Positions 1 to 7,783 of a stretch of DNA of 11,882 nucleotides are shown in pieces. The notes beneath the pieces are model-generated. The model searched no databases and was not told the DNA's origin. It saw only the letters and a program-made list of their open reading frames with translations. Every line of letters begins with the position of its first letter. Positions within the stretch are counted from its first letter, which is position 1. The position numbers and the translations under genes were made by a program. This stretch comes from Clostridia bacterium (GTDB lineage: Bacteria; Bacillota_A; Clostridia; Christensenellales; UBA1750): contig JAFPSR010000016.1 in assembly GCA_017413675.1 (NCBI GenBank), forward strand, positions 1-11,882, given 5' to 3'.

Positions 1-1
1 C

Positions 2-2236
2 ACCACGAAGCTGAGCTATCCGGATATGGACGGCCATCTGAAAGGCTTCAACCCCATGATTTTTCCGGACTTTGCGTTCGGATATACGGTGACTGTGAAG
101 GGGGAGGGCGCGAGCATCCGTGTCAAGGTGGACCTGGACCGCACCATCCCGCCTGAATTTGTCGGCAAAATCTGCTTCAACATGGAACTGTTCCCCGGGG
201 CCCTGTTCGGCAAGCCCTGGATTATGGATGACAAACAGGGAATTTTCCCGCAGCAGCCGAACGGCCCTACCATGTACAAGGAGCCCAACTATCTGCACAG
301 CGGCCATCTTCCCACGGAAAATGCGCGGGCGGATATCAAGAAGCTGTCCGGGGACAATCAAGGATACAACCCGATCATCGCGGACGATATCATTGCCGTA
401 CCGTATGCGGAGGGCAGTGTCTTCACCGTACGGCCGGATGATGAATACAACCGTTTCACGATTGAGAGCAAGGGGACTGCCCTGAAACTGTATGACGGGC
501 GCATGAACCACAACAACGGTTGGTTTGTCGTCAGCAGCGAAATCCCGGCCGGCGTAACGGAGAACGCGGTGGAGTGGGTGATTACCCCCAGTGTGGTGGA
601 AGACTGGATGTACAAACCGGTTATCCAGGTTTCCCAGGTGGGATATCAGCCCAAACAGGAAAAAATCGCGATCGTGGAACTGGACAGACGGGAAACCGGC
701 AGGGAAGATGCTGCGGTCTACGCGATCACGGAAAAAGGACCGGTCAAGAGAGCCGACCTTACCGGGAAGGAATGGGGCAAATTCCTTCGTTACAATTATC
801 TGAAGTTTGATTTCTCCCAGATCCGGGAAGAGGGCCTGTACCAGATTCGGTACGGGGATTCCTGTTCGGCTATTTTCCGGATTGCGCCGGATGTGTATGA
901 CCGCGGTGTGTGGCAGCCGGTCCTGGAATACTTCCTGCCGGTACAGATGTGCCATATGCGCATCAATGAGAAATACCGTGTCTGGCATGACCTGTGCCAT
1001 AATGACGATGCCCGCATGGCGCCTGTGAACTATAACCATATCGACGGATATGAACAGGGGCCTTCCACCCTGACCAAGTATCAGCCCGGGGATGTTGTCC
1101 CGGGTCTGAACGCGGGCGGCTGGCATGACGCGGGAGATTTCGACCTGCGGATCGAATCCCAGGCAGGGGAATCATACATCCTTTCCCTGGCCTACGAATC
1201 CTTCGGGGTCGATTACGATGTCACTACGATCGACCAGGAGAAGAAGATCACCGAGATCCACCAGCCGGACGGCAAGAACGATATTCTCCAGCAGGTAGAA
1301 CACGGGATGCTCTCCGTGATCGGTGCCTATAACTCATTGGGCAGACTGTACCGGGGAATCATCTGCAATGACTTACGGCAATACGTCCTCCTGGGAGACA
1401 GCGCGGCCATGACGGACGGGATCCCCGGCAACGAGGATGACCGCTGGGTATTCACGGAGGATAACCCGCCCAGGGAACTGACGAGCGCTGCGGAAATTGC
1501 GGCATCTGCCAGAGCATTGAAAGGCTTTAATGATGAACTGAGTGCCCAGGCACTGCATGCGGCAGAAGAACTATACGCAGTCACGGACGGATCCGGGAAG
1601 GCAGAAAGCGCCAAAATTCATGCCGCCGTTGAATTGTTCCTGGCAACAGGCGAAGAGAAATACAGGGATTTCCTGCTTTCCGAAGAAGTGTTTATCAAGG
1701 AAAACATCCGGAACCTGGGCTGGATTATCAGCAGGGCTGTCGGTAAGATCGGGAATGAAGCCTTTACGGCTTCTATCCGGGAAGCCATGCTGGGGTTGAA
1801 AGCCCAGTTTGACGAATTGAGCGCAGAGACCCCGTACGGAATCCCGTACCGTCCGTATATCTGGGGCGCCGGCTGGGATATCCAGAGACTGGGATTCCAG
1901 TACTACTTCCTGCACCAGGCATTCCCGGAAGTGTTCGGGCCGGATCTGATCTTTAATGCCCTGAACTTCATTCTCGGCTGTCACCCGGGTTCCAACACCT
2001 CTTCCTTTGCTTCCGGGGTCGGGGCTCGTTCCACCACTGTGGCCTATGGGCTGAACCGTGCGGACTGGTCCTATATCCCCGGAGGAGTTGCTTCCGGTAC
2101 GGCCCTGATCCGTCCGGACTTCCCGGAACTACTGGAATTCCCATTCCTGTGGCAGCAGATGGAATATGTGCTGGGCGGCGGATCCTCCCATTATATGTTC
2201 CTCGTGCTGGCTGCCCGGCAGCTTCTGGCGGAATAA
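2..2236 (+). CDS. Family 9 glycoside hydrolase, 5' partial
   Basis: Probable endo- or exo-acting beta-glucan hydrolase (inverting GH9 family). The frame is open from base 2. The first ATG at base 26 has no ribosome binding site, so the true start and any signal peptide lie upstream. Numbering from that ATG, residues 1-197 form an unassigned, beta-rich region. Residues about 198-290, beginning with the VSQVGY motif, match the Ig-like domain that precedes many GH9 catalytic domains. The alpha/alpha-barrel follows to residue 736. WHDAGD carries the GH9 catalytic base and its partner (D368, D371), and E713 in WQQMEYVLGGG sits where the general acid is expected. H653 in the GCHPGSN segment matches the late conserved GH9 block, but the usual HHR-type sequence is replaced by GLNRADWSYIPGG, so specificity is unclear. 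The gene ends 96 bases before the convergent lipoprotein gene. Family assignment is firm; substrate is inferred. Confidence 0.9.
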   Translation, partial: TTKLSYPDMDGHLKGFNPMIFPDFAFGYTVTVKGEGASIRVKVDLDRTIPPEFVGKICFNMELFPGALFGKPWIMDDKQGIFPQQPNGPTMYKEPNYLHSGHLPTENARADIKKLSGDNQGYNPIIADDIIAVPYAEGSVFTVRPDDEYNRFTIESKGTALKLYDGRMNHNNGWFVVSSEIPAGVTENAVEWVITPSVVEDWMYKPVIQVSQVGYQPKQEKIAIVELDRRETGREDAAVYAITEKGPVKRADLTGKEWGKFLRYNYLKFDFSQIREEGLYQIRYGDSCSAIFRIAPDVYDRGVWQPVLEYFLPVQMCHMRINEKYRVWHDLCHNDDARMAPVNYNHIDGYEQGPSTLTKYQPGDVVPGLNAGGWHDAGDFDLRIESQAGESYILSLAYESFGVDYDVTTIDQEKKITEIHQPDGKNDILQQVEHGMLSVIGAYNSLGRLYRGIICNDLRQYVLLGDSAAMTDGIPGNEDDRWVFTEDNPPRELTSAAEIAASARALKGFNDELSAQALHAAEELYAVTDGSGKAESAKIHAAVELFLATGEEKYRDFLLSEEVFIKENIRNLGWIISRAVGKIGNEAFTASIREAMLGLKAQFDELSAETPYGIPYRPYIWGAGWDIQRLGFQYYFLHQAFPEVFGPDLIFNALNFILGCHPGSNTSSFASGVGARSTTVAYGLNRADWSYIPGGVASGTALIRPDFPELLEFPFLWQQMEYVLGGGSSHYMFLVLAARQLLAE

Positions 2237-2282
2237 AGCAGACTAATTTCCGGGAAGCAGAAAAACGAATAAAACGACATGC

Positions 2283-2325
2283 AAAAACCAGGCATGGCCA
2301 CTTGGTCATGCCTGGCTTTAATTTG
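2283..2325. terminator. Bidirectional intrinsic terminator between convergent genes
   Basis: The arms 2288-2300 and 2303-2315 are complementary over 13 bases with one G-T wobble, giving a long GC-rich hairpin (the real loop is probably four bases). An A-run lies before it (2283-2287, a T-run on the minus strand) and a T-rich stretch follows (2317-2323). This suits termination of both the GH9 transcript and the minus-strand operon. Confidence 0.85.
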
Positions 2326-2332
2326 CTGTGTG

Positions 2333-3448
2333 TTACTGTGCCAAAGCGTATTGCAGTTCCAGATTCTCCCCGTTGCACGTATAATGAACAGTCTTGTTTG
2401 CCTCATCAAGGGATTGCAGGAAGGAGCCTGACGGGAAACAGAGTGTTTCCTCGGAAACATCGAGTTTGATGGAGGACCGGTTCAACCAGTATTTGGGAAG
2501 CAGGGGGGCAGTCAGGTCATCCACCTGGAAACCGGATTCCGCCCTGCGGTCGGCAGACATCAGGAAATAATAGAGGTCCAGCTCAATCGTGCCCGTTTCG
2601 GAACGGAGTGCCCATGTGGGATCGGAATAATACCCTTTCCCGTTGATCATAAGATAGGTCCATTCATGATCCATGGTGGGAGCATGGCCTCCGACAGCGA
2701 TCGCTTCCACACCGGCCTGGAGAAGAAAATAGGAATAGACGGCGGCCAGCTCAACGCACTGGCCAGTTCTCTCCAGGATCGCCAGGTAAATGGCACAGTC
2801 GTGTTTCTGCTCGATGAATTCATACTGATAGGTATAATTGACCGATATGTAATCAAAGAGCTTCAGGCTTTTTTCAAAGTCATCATCGTCGGGTTCGAGA
2901 TGCGTATTCAGCACATCCACGACCAGCAGTTCGAAATCAGCCTGCCGCTGAAGAAATTCCTCGACCGGCATCTGGTAGTAGATCCTTCCGAGCCCGTTTT
3001 CAAAAGGAATCGAACCGTCATTGCCTTGCCCCTTGATCTTGGTGCAGGCAGTCGGGAAGAGCTGTGCCAGAACGGCCGGATCGGTTGCCCATTTGTAGGC
3101 ATCTTCGCTGGAACAGGCAAAAGTGGTTTCTCCTTTCCGCAGGGCATCGCACAGGTTAAAGAACGAATCCCAGTAATCCTGAGGGATTGCGGGGGAAAGG
3201 GTCGGTACATACAGATGGGGATTGAATTCGAATTTTTCCGGCTCGGGGTCCGTGGATGCGGCCGGAGTTTCGGTTTCCGGGATCCCGGGGGTCGGTTCAG
3301 CGATGGGGGTTGCGGTAGGAACAACGATCGCACTTGCGGTCGGGACCGGGTCGGGTTCAGGAGTTCCCGTATCGGCGGGAGCAGGATTGCTGCATCCGGT
3401 CAGCAGGATTGCTGCAGCCAGGATCAGGCAGAGAATTGCTTTTTTCAG
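2333..3448 (-). CDS. Transglutaminase-like domain lipoprotein (CTG start)
   Basis: Probable lipid-anchored, extracytoplasmic protein of 371 residues. Residues 1-18 form a lipoprotein signal peptide (two lysines, a hydrophobic stretch, lipobox LLTGC) with C19 as the lipidation site. Residues 20-72 are a Pro/Thr/Glu-rich linker. Residues about 190-280 resemble the transglutaminase/papain-like core, with candidate triad C231 (TGQCVELA), H261 (DHEW) and D276 (DPTWA). Such domains in bacteria act as proteases or peptide-crosslinking enzymes; the substrate here is unknown. The in-frame ATG at 3817 would bury the signal peptide and overlap the upstream gene, so I reject it. The CTG at 3448 lies 6 bases after GAAGGA and starts exactly at the signal peptide. 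It is the last gene of the minus-strand run, 40 bases after the Ser/His protein gene, and ends just before the terminator. Confidence 0.82.
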   Translation of the reverse strand: MKKAILCLILAAAILLTGCSNPAPADTGTPEPDPVPTASAIVVPTATPIAEPTPGIPETETPAASTDPEPEKFEFNPHLYVPTLSPAIPQDYWDSFFNLCDALRKGETTFACSSEDAYKWATDPAVLAQLFPTACTKIKGQGNDGSIPFENGLGRIYYQMPVEEFLQRQADFELLVVDVLNTHLEPDDDDFEKSLKLFDYISVNYTYQYEFIEQKHDCAIYLAILERTGQCVELAAVYSYFLLQAGVEAIAVGGHAPTMDHEWTYLMINGKGYYSDPTWALRSETGTIELDLYYFLMSADRRAESGFQVDDLTAPLLPKYWLNRSSIKLDVSEETLCFPSGSFLQSLDEANKTVHYTCNGENLELQYALAQ

Positions 3449-3454
3449 TTCAGG

Positions 3455-3460
3455 TCCTTC
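3455..3460 (-). promoter_or_regulatory. Ribosome binding site supporting a CTG start
   Basis: GAAGGA on the minus strand ends 6 bases before CTG at 3448-3446. No ATG, GTG or TTG in the same frame sits near a ribosome binding site or gives a clean signal peptide. This site therefore decides the start of the lipoprotein gene. Confidence 0.6.
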
Positions 3461-3488
3461 TTTCCGGGAGAATATTATCGTTGGAAAA

Positions 3489-4610
3489 TTACTCAAAATA
3501 CCACAGACCGGAAGTGTCATATTTTTCCGGCAGCGGGATCCAGTTTCCTTCGGAAGATTCGATATACCAGCCGGTATTGTCGTGTTCCATCCAGCCGTAA
3601 TCTCCGAAGTCGGAGGAAATACCCTCATACCAGTACTGCCATACAGAAGGGGATACATCCGTGTTGTACCAGAGCCAACATTCCTTCTCAGGATCATAGT
3701 AGCTGTCGAACTCACTGTCCCACCGGATGGATTTGTCATAGGCTTCGCCGTCCTGTGCCAAACGGAAACGATTGTCTCCCGTGCTGACAAGGTACAGGGT
3801 ATCCTCGGTTGGGGCATCGATGACGTCGATCACATCCCCGGAGTCAGGGGGGAGGAAGTCCGGAATGGAGATATGGGAACGGATAATGTTTAGAAGGAAG
3901 CTGATGGCCAGAATGCAGCCGATTATGATGACCCCCGCCAGCAGGCATCCTTTTCCGACACGGTTAATCTGATCTGTCGGTAAGCTTTGAGCAGGTGGCT
4001 GCGGTACCGAATTATTCTCTGTACCATTGCGAAGATACTCGTCCAGTTCCGACCGGATTTCCATAGGACCGCCGCAGTGGGGACACTGGAGATTATGGAC
4101 TTCGACATCCTTTGCGCTCAGGTTCAGAATGCTGTCCTGGTCACAGTAGGGACAGTGGCAGACAACATTTTCATATGTGCCGTTCCGGTTGAAGGAGACA
4201 TCATCATATCGTTTCCCGTTTTCGTCATAATACCCTTTTTCATACTGTGTTCCGGTTGCGGCGTCAATCCACTGCAGGGGATAGTAGATGTAGTCGTGAT
4301 GCCGTCCGGAGATATACCGGGGCCGCTGATTGCTGTTCCCGGCAGCCCGGTATCCCGTAGGCTGGTTGACACGGGGGCGCGCAGCGGCGGCAAACAGCCC
4401 GTTCAGGGCAGAAACACCGGTCCTAACCGCCGAAGGACTGATCCGGCTGGAAGAGGAATGCCTGGAAGGCCCGGAGGAGAAGGAACCTCTCGAGAAGGAG
4501 GAGCGGGATGAAGAAAAAGAGGAACGGGAAGACGAATGGGAAGAATGAGAGGAATGTGAAGAGTGGGAATGGGAAGAATGAGAACTGGAGCTATGGGAAC
4601 GGGGCGGCAT
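3489..4610 (-). CDS. Ser/His-rich zinc-ribbon membrane protein, function unknown
   Basis: I do not recognise a named family for this 373-residue protein. Residues 1-60 are almost entirely Ser, His, Arg and Phe, with repeated SSH units. Residues about 100-145 hold aromatic residues and Gly. Residues 151-179 form a zinc ribbon with two C-x2-C knuckles (C153/C156 and C176/C179). One transmembrane helix spans about 221-243, preceded by basic residues, which predicts the N-terminal part inside the cell and the C-terminal part outside. The outer region (about 260-373) is acidic and rich in Trp and Tyr, with repeated W-Y-x-E/D and GNWIPLPEKYD-like text. The ATG at 4610 follows AGGAGG by 7 bases, so the start is secure. 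It lies 40 bases before the transglutaminase-like lipoprotein gene and 114 bases after the acyltransferase gene. A role in envelope sensing or metal handling is only a guess. Confidence 0.8.
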   Translation of the reverse strand: MPPRSHSSSSHSSHSHSSHSSHSSHSSSRSSFSSSRSSFSRGSFSSGPSRHSSSSRISPSAVRTGVSALNGLFAAAARPRVNQPTGYRAAGNSNQRPRYISGRHHDYIYYPLQWIDAATGTQYEKGYYDENGKRYDDVSFNRNGTYENVVCHCPYCDQDSILNLSAKDVEVHNLQCPHCGGPMEIRSELDEYLRNGTENNSVPQPPAQSLPTDQINRVGKGCLLAGVIIIGCILAISFLLNIIRSHISIPDFLPPDSGDVIDVIDAPTEDTLYLVSTGDNRFRLAQDGEAYDKSIRWDSEFDSYYDPEKECWLWYNTDVSPSVWQYWYEGISSDFGDYGWMEHDNTGWYIESSEGNWIPLPEKYDTSGLWYFE

Positions 4611-4669
4611 GCAATCGCCTCCTTACAGTATTTTTTGATGGACTGGGAACCGGTGACCGAATGGTTTTG

Positions 4670-4698
4670 ATCTCCCGGTAATAAACGGGACAGGAGAT
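4670..4698 (-). other. Bulged hairpin in the 114-base gap between genes
   Basis: ATCTCC at 4670-4675 can pair with GGAGAT at 4693-4698. An alternative inner pairing joins CCCG (4674-4677) to CGGG (4686-4689). On the minus strand it is followed by only a short, A-rich tail, so I do not call it a terminator. It could be an mRNA processing or weak attenuation site. Confidence 0.25.
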
Positions 4699-4724
4699 GA
4701 AATGGTTGCAGGGAAGTGCCTTTA

Positions 4725-6017
4725 TTACCGGACATCCGTGTCCAGACCCTCCAGCAGGGGATACTGGGCAAAATAACGGTTCAGGACATCATAGTTGATC
4801 TGATGTTCCCGAAGCTGGAGGATAAACTGGTTGAAATAATCCATTTCCAGGAAGTCCTGGATGAAATTGATGAAGAAATAGCCGTTGATCGCGGACATTT
4901 CGATGGTCAGCGGGGTATGGGACGATGGCAGAGCGGTGGAGGGCAGACAGTCAAATTCCTGGATGTAGGAAGCGGCAATGCCCATATCCGTTTTGCCGAC
5001 ATAACTGACAGTGCCTGTCAGACAGTCCGTCAGCTTTTCCATGTTCCGTACACAAAGGTCATGGCGTTCCCCGAATGCCTTCAGGTTATCCAGCTGCCGC
5101 ATCAGGGCCTGGTAATCCCGGATTTCGTCCAGGACCATGTCCGTATCGGACTGCAGGGCGACCATGCCGCGGAAAATCGTAGCCCTTCTGGAAAACGGCA
5201 GACTGCGGAGCCGGTCCGGGTAGACCAGGCGGACGTCGCCGACCAGGCTTTGGTGGGCAAGGGGGGCAGCAAGTGCCCGGCGCTGGTTCACGCACATCGC
5301 GATCACGATCGGCTGTTCCGTTTCGGGATGCAGCCGGGCAATGCTCTCTGCCAGGATCAGCGAAATAATGGTTGCGGGACTTCCGTCATTGGAAATATTG
5401 AACTGCATGAATTCCGATTCCGGGATCCGGACATTCAGCACGATACTCCGGGGGATCGGATGGATGATCTTCCCATCCGTCAGCTGGAAGGCGGGCTGAT
5501 TCCATTTGACGGTTAACCCTCCGCGTCCCGACCCCAGAGGCTTCCGGGCGGGGTCTTCCCATTCCGCCGGAGGAACCGGGTCATCCGGCATCCGGACCCC
5601 GTCCGCGGCCAGGGGAAGGGAATAGTATTCCGAACAGTATTGATGCAGGAGGGTCTTGATTAAGGGATAGATTCCGCCGCCGTCCGTCATGGCGTGGTAG
5701 ACATCCAGATGGATGCGGTTGTCCCAGTAGCAGAAAGCCAGCAGGTGCCCGTTAGCCTGCCTGCCCCCGAGGGAGATCCTGTCCCTGGTGTGCAGAACCG
5801 GCACGGGTGCCGGGTTTTCCTCAAAATAGACGTTTGCGCCTTCCTGGCAAAGCCGGACCCGGAAATACGGGAAGCGCTGCATCGTTCGGTCAACGGCATG
5901 CCGCAGAATCCCTCCGTCAATGAAATCCTTCAGCTTGAAGGTCAGACGGAAGGTATGCGGATCATCCTGTGTGGTTTCGTAGATCGTGCGGAGTTCAGAA
6001 TAAAGCGGGATTTTCAT
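4725..6017 (-). CDS. Condensation-fold acyltransferase (alcohol acetyltransferase-like)
   Basis: Stand-alone 430-residue protein of the chloramphenicol-acetyltransferase/condensation-domain superfamily. Its members join an acyl thioester to an alcohol or amine. The HxxxDG active-site motif is present as HAMTDGGG (H108, D112, G113), preceded by an early segment (LKDFIDGGILRHAVDRTMQRFPYFR) typical of these folds. A second-half block near 236-262 (PIVIAMCVNQRR to QSLVGD) fits the usual bridging region. No signal peptide or membrane helix is visible and no carrier-protein domain is attached. The ATG at 6017 lies about 9 bases after an AGAGGTG site. The gene is 70 bases downstream of the PuuD-like gene. 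Candidates include acetylation of an alcohol or esterification of a lipid or peptide; the substrate cannot be read from sequence. Confidence 0.78.
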   Translation of the reverse strand: MKIPLYSELRTIYETTQDDPHTFRLTFKLKDFIDGGILRHAVDRTMQRFPYFRVRLCQEGANVYFEENPAPVPVLHTRDRISLGGRQANGHLLAFCYWDNRIHLDVYHAMTDGGGIYPLIKTLLHQYCSEYYSLPLAADGVRMPDDPVPPAEWEDPARKPLGSGRGGLTVKWNQPAFQLTDGKIIHPIPRSIVLNVRIPESEFMQFNISNDGSPATIISLILAESIARLHPETEQPIVIAMCVNQRRALAAPLAHQSLVGDVRLVYPDRLRSLPFSRRATIFRGMVALQSDTDMVLDEIRDYQALMRQLDNLKAFGERHDLCVRNMEKLTDCLTGTVSYVGKTDMGIAASYIQEFDCLPSTALPSSHTPLTIEMSAINGYFFINFIQDFLEMDYFNQFILQLREHQINYDVLNRYFAQYPLLEGLDTDVR

Positions 6018-6087
6018 GGGGATTCATCACCTCTGAAAATGCGTCTTTCTGTCGGTATACCAGCAGATGTGCAGTTTTGTTCTGCGG

Positions 6088-7041
6088 TTAACGGCTTTCG
6101 TGTGCGAGCCTGCGGAAAAAGGAGAGAGCCAGATCCATGGGCAGGTATAGATCCCGATTGGGTGCCTGACGCAAGGTCTTTCCGACCGAGGTTTCAGGAT
6201 GGAACTGAAGTCCCACTGCAAAATGCTTATCCGTGCGCTCGATTCCTTCAATGATCCGGAATCCTCCTGCGTCGGAATAGGCGGAAATCCGCAGGTTGGT
6301 GCCTTCTGTACTGCGAACGGCCTGATGATGCCAACAGGGACAACCGTATAAATCTTCCTGTCCGGTGATCTGGAAGAGAATCGTATCCTTCTCGACGTGG
6401 ACATCATCCGGTACATAGTCCCGCGTCTGGGAAGGATCGGTCAGGATTTGCCTGTGAGCCCCCTGATCCTGCAAATGATGGGAAGCCAAGTAAGAAGGGA
6501 TATCCTGGATCAATTCCGCCCCGGAGACAATTCCCAGCATCTGCATGCTCCGGCAGACAGCCAGGAACGGGATATCAAGATCCAGACAGTAGGACATCAA
6601 AAGGTAATCCGAAATGTCCCTCTCCGCGTGGTAATTGCAGTCTTCCGGGATACCGTGCCATTCCTGCGGAATCCGGTACAGCGAGGGACTGATATCCTCC
6701 CCGCCGGTAAACAGAACGGCTTTGAGACCGTGCAGGACAGAAACGGCATTGGAACCGTGCCAGGTATGGGTTTTTACCAGTTCCCCGGCCTCTCTGGAAA
6801 GAGCACCGGTTGAATCTCTTCCTTCCAGAAGACGGAGGTTTTCGTCATAACGGAAATCGGCAGATACCACCTGGTTCAATAGAACGTACCGGGCACCGGC
6901 TTGTTCCAGGGCCAGGAGAAAATTTCGGAAGGAATCTGTGTCGGTTCGGGTGCGCCAGGCTACCCCGATAACCGGGATTTCCTTGCTGGAAGGGTCTGAC
7001 GGGGTCTGCGGCACGGGGTATTCCAGTGAGACGGAAGGCAT
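6088..7041 (-). CDS. PuuD-like class I glutamine amidotransferase / gamma-glutamyl hydrolase family
   Basis: A 317-residue cytosolic protein of the peptidase C26 group, whose members hydrolyse gamma-glutamyl amides such as gamma-glutamyl-GABA. The TGGEDISP block (112-119) is typical of the group. The candidate triad is C163 in the nucleophile elbow, H281 and E283 in QFHPE; CWHHQAV (236-242) matches the substrate-side motif. The elbow reads AVCRS rather than the usual G-x-C-R-G, so activity may be altered. The ATG at 7041 is 12 bases from an AAAGGAG site, rather far, but no better in-frame start exists. It lies 45 bases after the membrane methyltransferase gene. The family is clear; the substrate is not. 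Confidence 0.82.
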   Translation of the reverse strand: MPSVSLEYPVPQTPSDPSSKEIPVIGVAWRTRTDTDSFRNFLLALEQAGARYVLLNQVVSADFRYDENLRLLEGRDSTGALSREAGELVKTHTWHGSNAVSVLHGLKAVLFTGGEDISPSLYRIPQEWHGIPEDCNYHAERDISDYLLMSYCLDLDIPFLAVCRSMQMLGIVSGAELIQDIPSYLASHHLQDQGAHRQILTDPSQTRDYVPDDVHVEKDTILFQITGQEDLYGCPCWHHQAVRSTEGTNLRISAYSDAGGFRIIEGIERTDKHFAVGLQFHPETSVGKTLRQAPNRDLYLPMDLALSFFRRLAHESR

Positions 7042-7086
7042 GGATGATTCGGACTCCTTTCAGGCGCAGATTGTTAAAGGAATGAT

Positions 7087-7758
7087 TTACCAGATAAACG
7101 GAAGGATGCGGTATTTTATCTTTTTTAGATAGGCGCTGTATCCATCCAGCTCTTTTTCAAGTACGGTTTCTTCATTGCGGATACGAATCACAATGATGGG
7201 AATATAGAAAAGCATAACGGCAAAAGAGGGAAGACTGTCCAGAATCAGGGGCATACTCAGAAACAGGAAGATGGTAGCGGTATACATGGGATGACGGACA
7301 ACCCCGTACAGTCCCGTGTCCACCACTTTCTGGCCCTGACGGACTTCTATGGTCCTGGATAAGTACGCATTTTCCCGAAGCACTTCCCCGAACATAAGAT
7401 AAGACAAAAGAAACAGGATTACACTTAAGCAAACAATCCATGAGGGCATTGAAATCCACCGGAAACGGAAATTGAGTCCGGCCAGAACAAACGAAACAAG
7501 GAACATCAGGCCGCTTAGGCGGATCACTAGTTTCTGATCGGATTCGGTTTCCCTGGCATTCAGGCGGCTTTGCAGGAGATCGGGCGCTTTACAGAACATC
7601 AGGATTCCGGCAAAGAACATGGGTAGGAATAAAACCCCCATTAGGATCCATCCGTTCAGCCAGTAAAAGGTACCGGCAGGCAGGAACAGGAGGATCCCCA
7701 GAAGCAAAACCCCTGAAAGATATTTCACGACTGCGTTTGCCAACAGTTTTTTCTTCAT
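7087..7758 (-). CDS. Isoprenylcysteine carboxyl methyltransferase family membrane protein
   Basis: A 223-residue integral membrane protein of the ICMT/phospholipid methyltransferase-like group. Hydrophobic segments lie at about 11-30, 36-56, 80-97, 106-124 and 160-192. The hallmark cofactor-binding segment GLYGVVRHPMY covers 149-159 (H156, P157, Y159), and the late motif EETVLEKELDGYSAY runs from 196 to 210. Family members use S-adenosylmethionine to methylate prenylcysteine, lipids or small hydrophobic molecules; bacterial substrates are mostly unknown. The ATG at 7758 follows AAAGGA closely. Spacing to the reductase gene upstream is 25 bases, consistent with cotranscription. Confidence 0.85.
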   Translation of the reverse strand: MKKKLLANAVVKYLSGVLLLGILLFLPAGTFYWLNGWILMGVLFLPMFFAGILMFCKAPDLLQSRLNARETESDQKLVIRLSGLMFLVSFVLAGLNFRFRWISMPSWIVCLSVILFLLSYLMFGEVLRENAYLSRTIEVRQGQKVVDTGLYGVVRHPMYTATIFLFLSMPLILDSLPSFAVMLFYIPIIVIRIRNEETVLEKELDGYSAYLKKIKYRILPFIW

Positions 7759-7783
7759 GTCTTATCCTTTCACGAAACCCGAT

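Noticed and set aside
2666..3787. A 373-residue plus-strand reading frame opposite the lipoprotein gene
   Set aside because: No binding site and no recognisable domain; the opposite strand carries a signal peptide and catalytic triad. It is a codon-bias shadow.
3449..3817. Extended start (ATG at 3817) for the lipoprotein
   Set aside because: It would overlap more than 300 bases of the upstream gene and place the signal peptide at residue 124.
3222..3893. Gly/Val/Ser-rich plus-strand reading frame of 223 residues
   Set aside because: Its repetitive start mirrors the Pro/Thr linker codons of the antisense lipoprotein gene, and it spans two real genes.
4480..4610. Tandem repeat or CRISPR-like array in the Ser/His tail
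   Set aside because: The periodicity is at the amino-acid level only; there are no identical direct repeats with unique spacers.
4716..5516. 266-residue plus-strand reading frame opposite the acyltransferase gene
   Set aside because: The minus-strand frame is a full-length, motif-bearing gene; this is a shadow.
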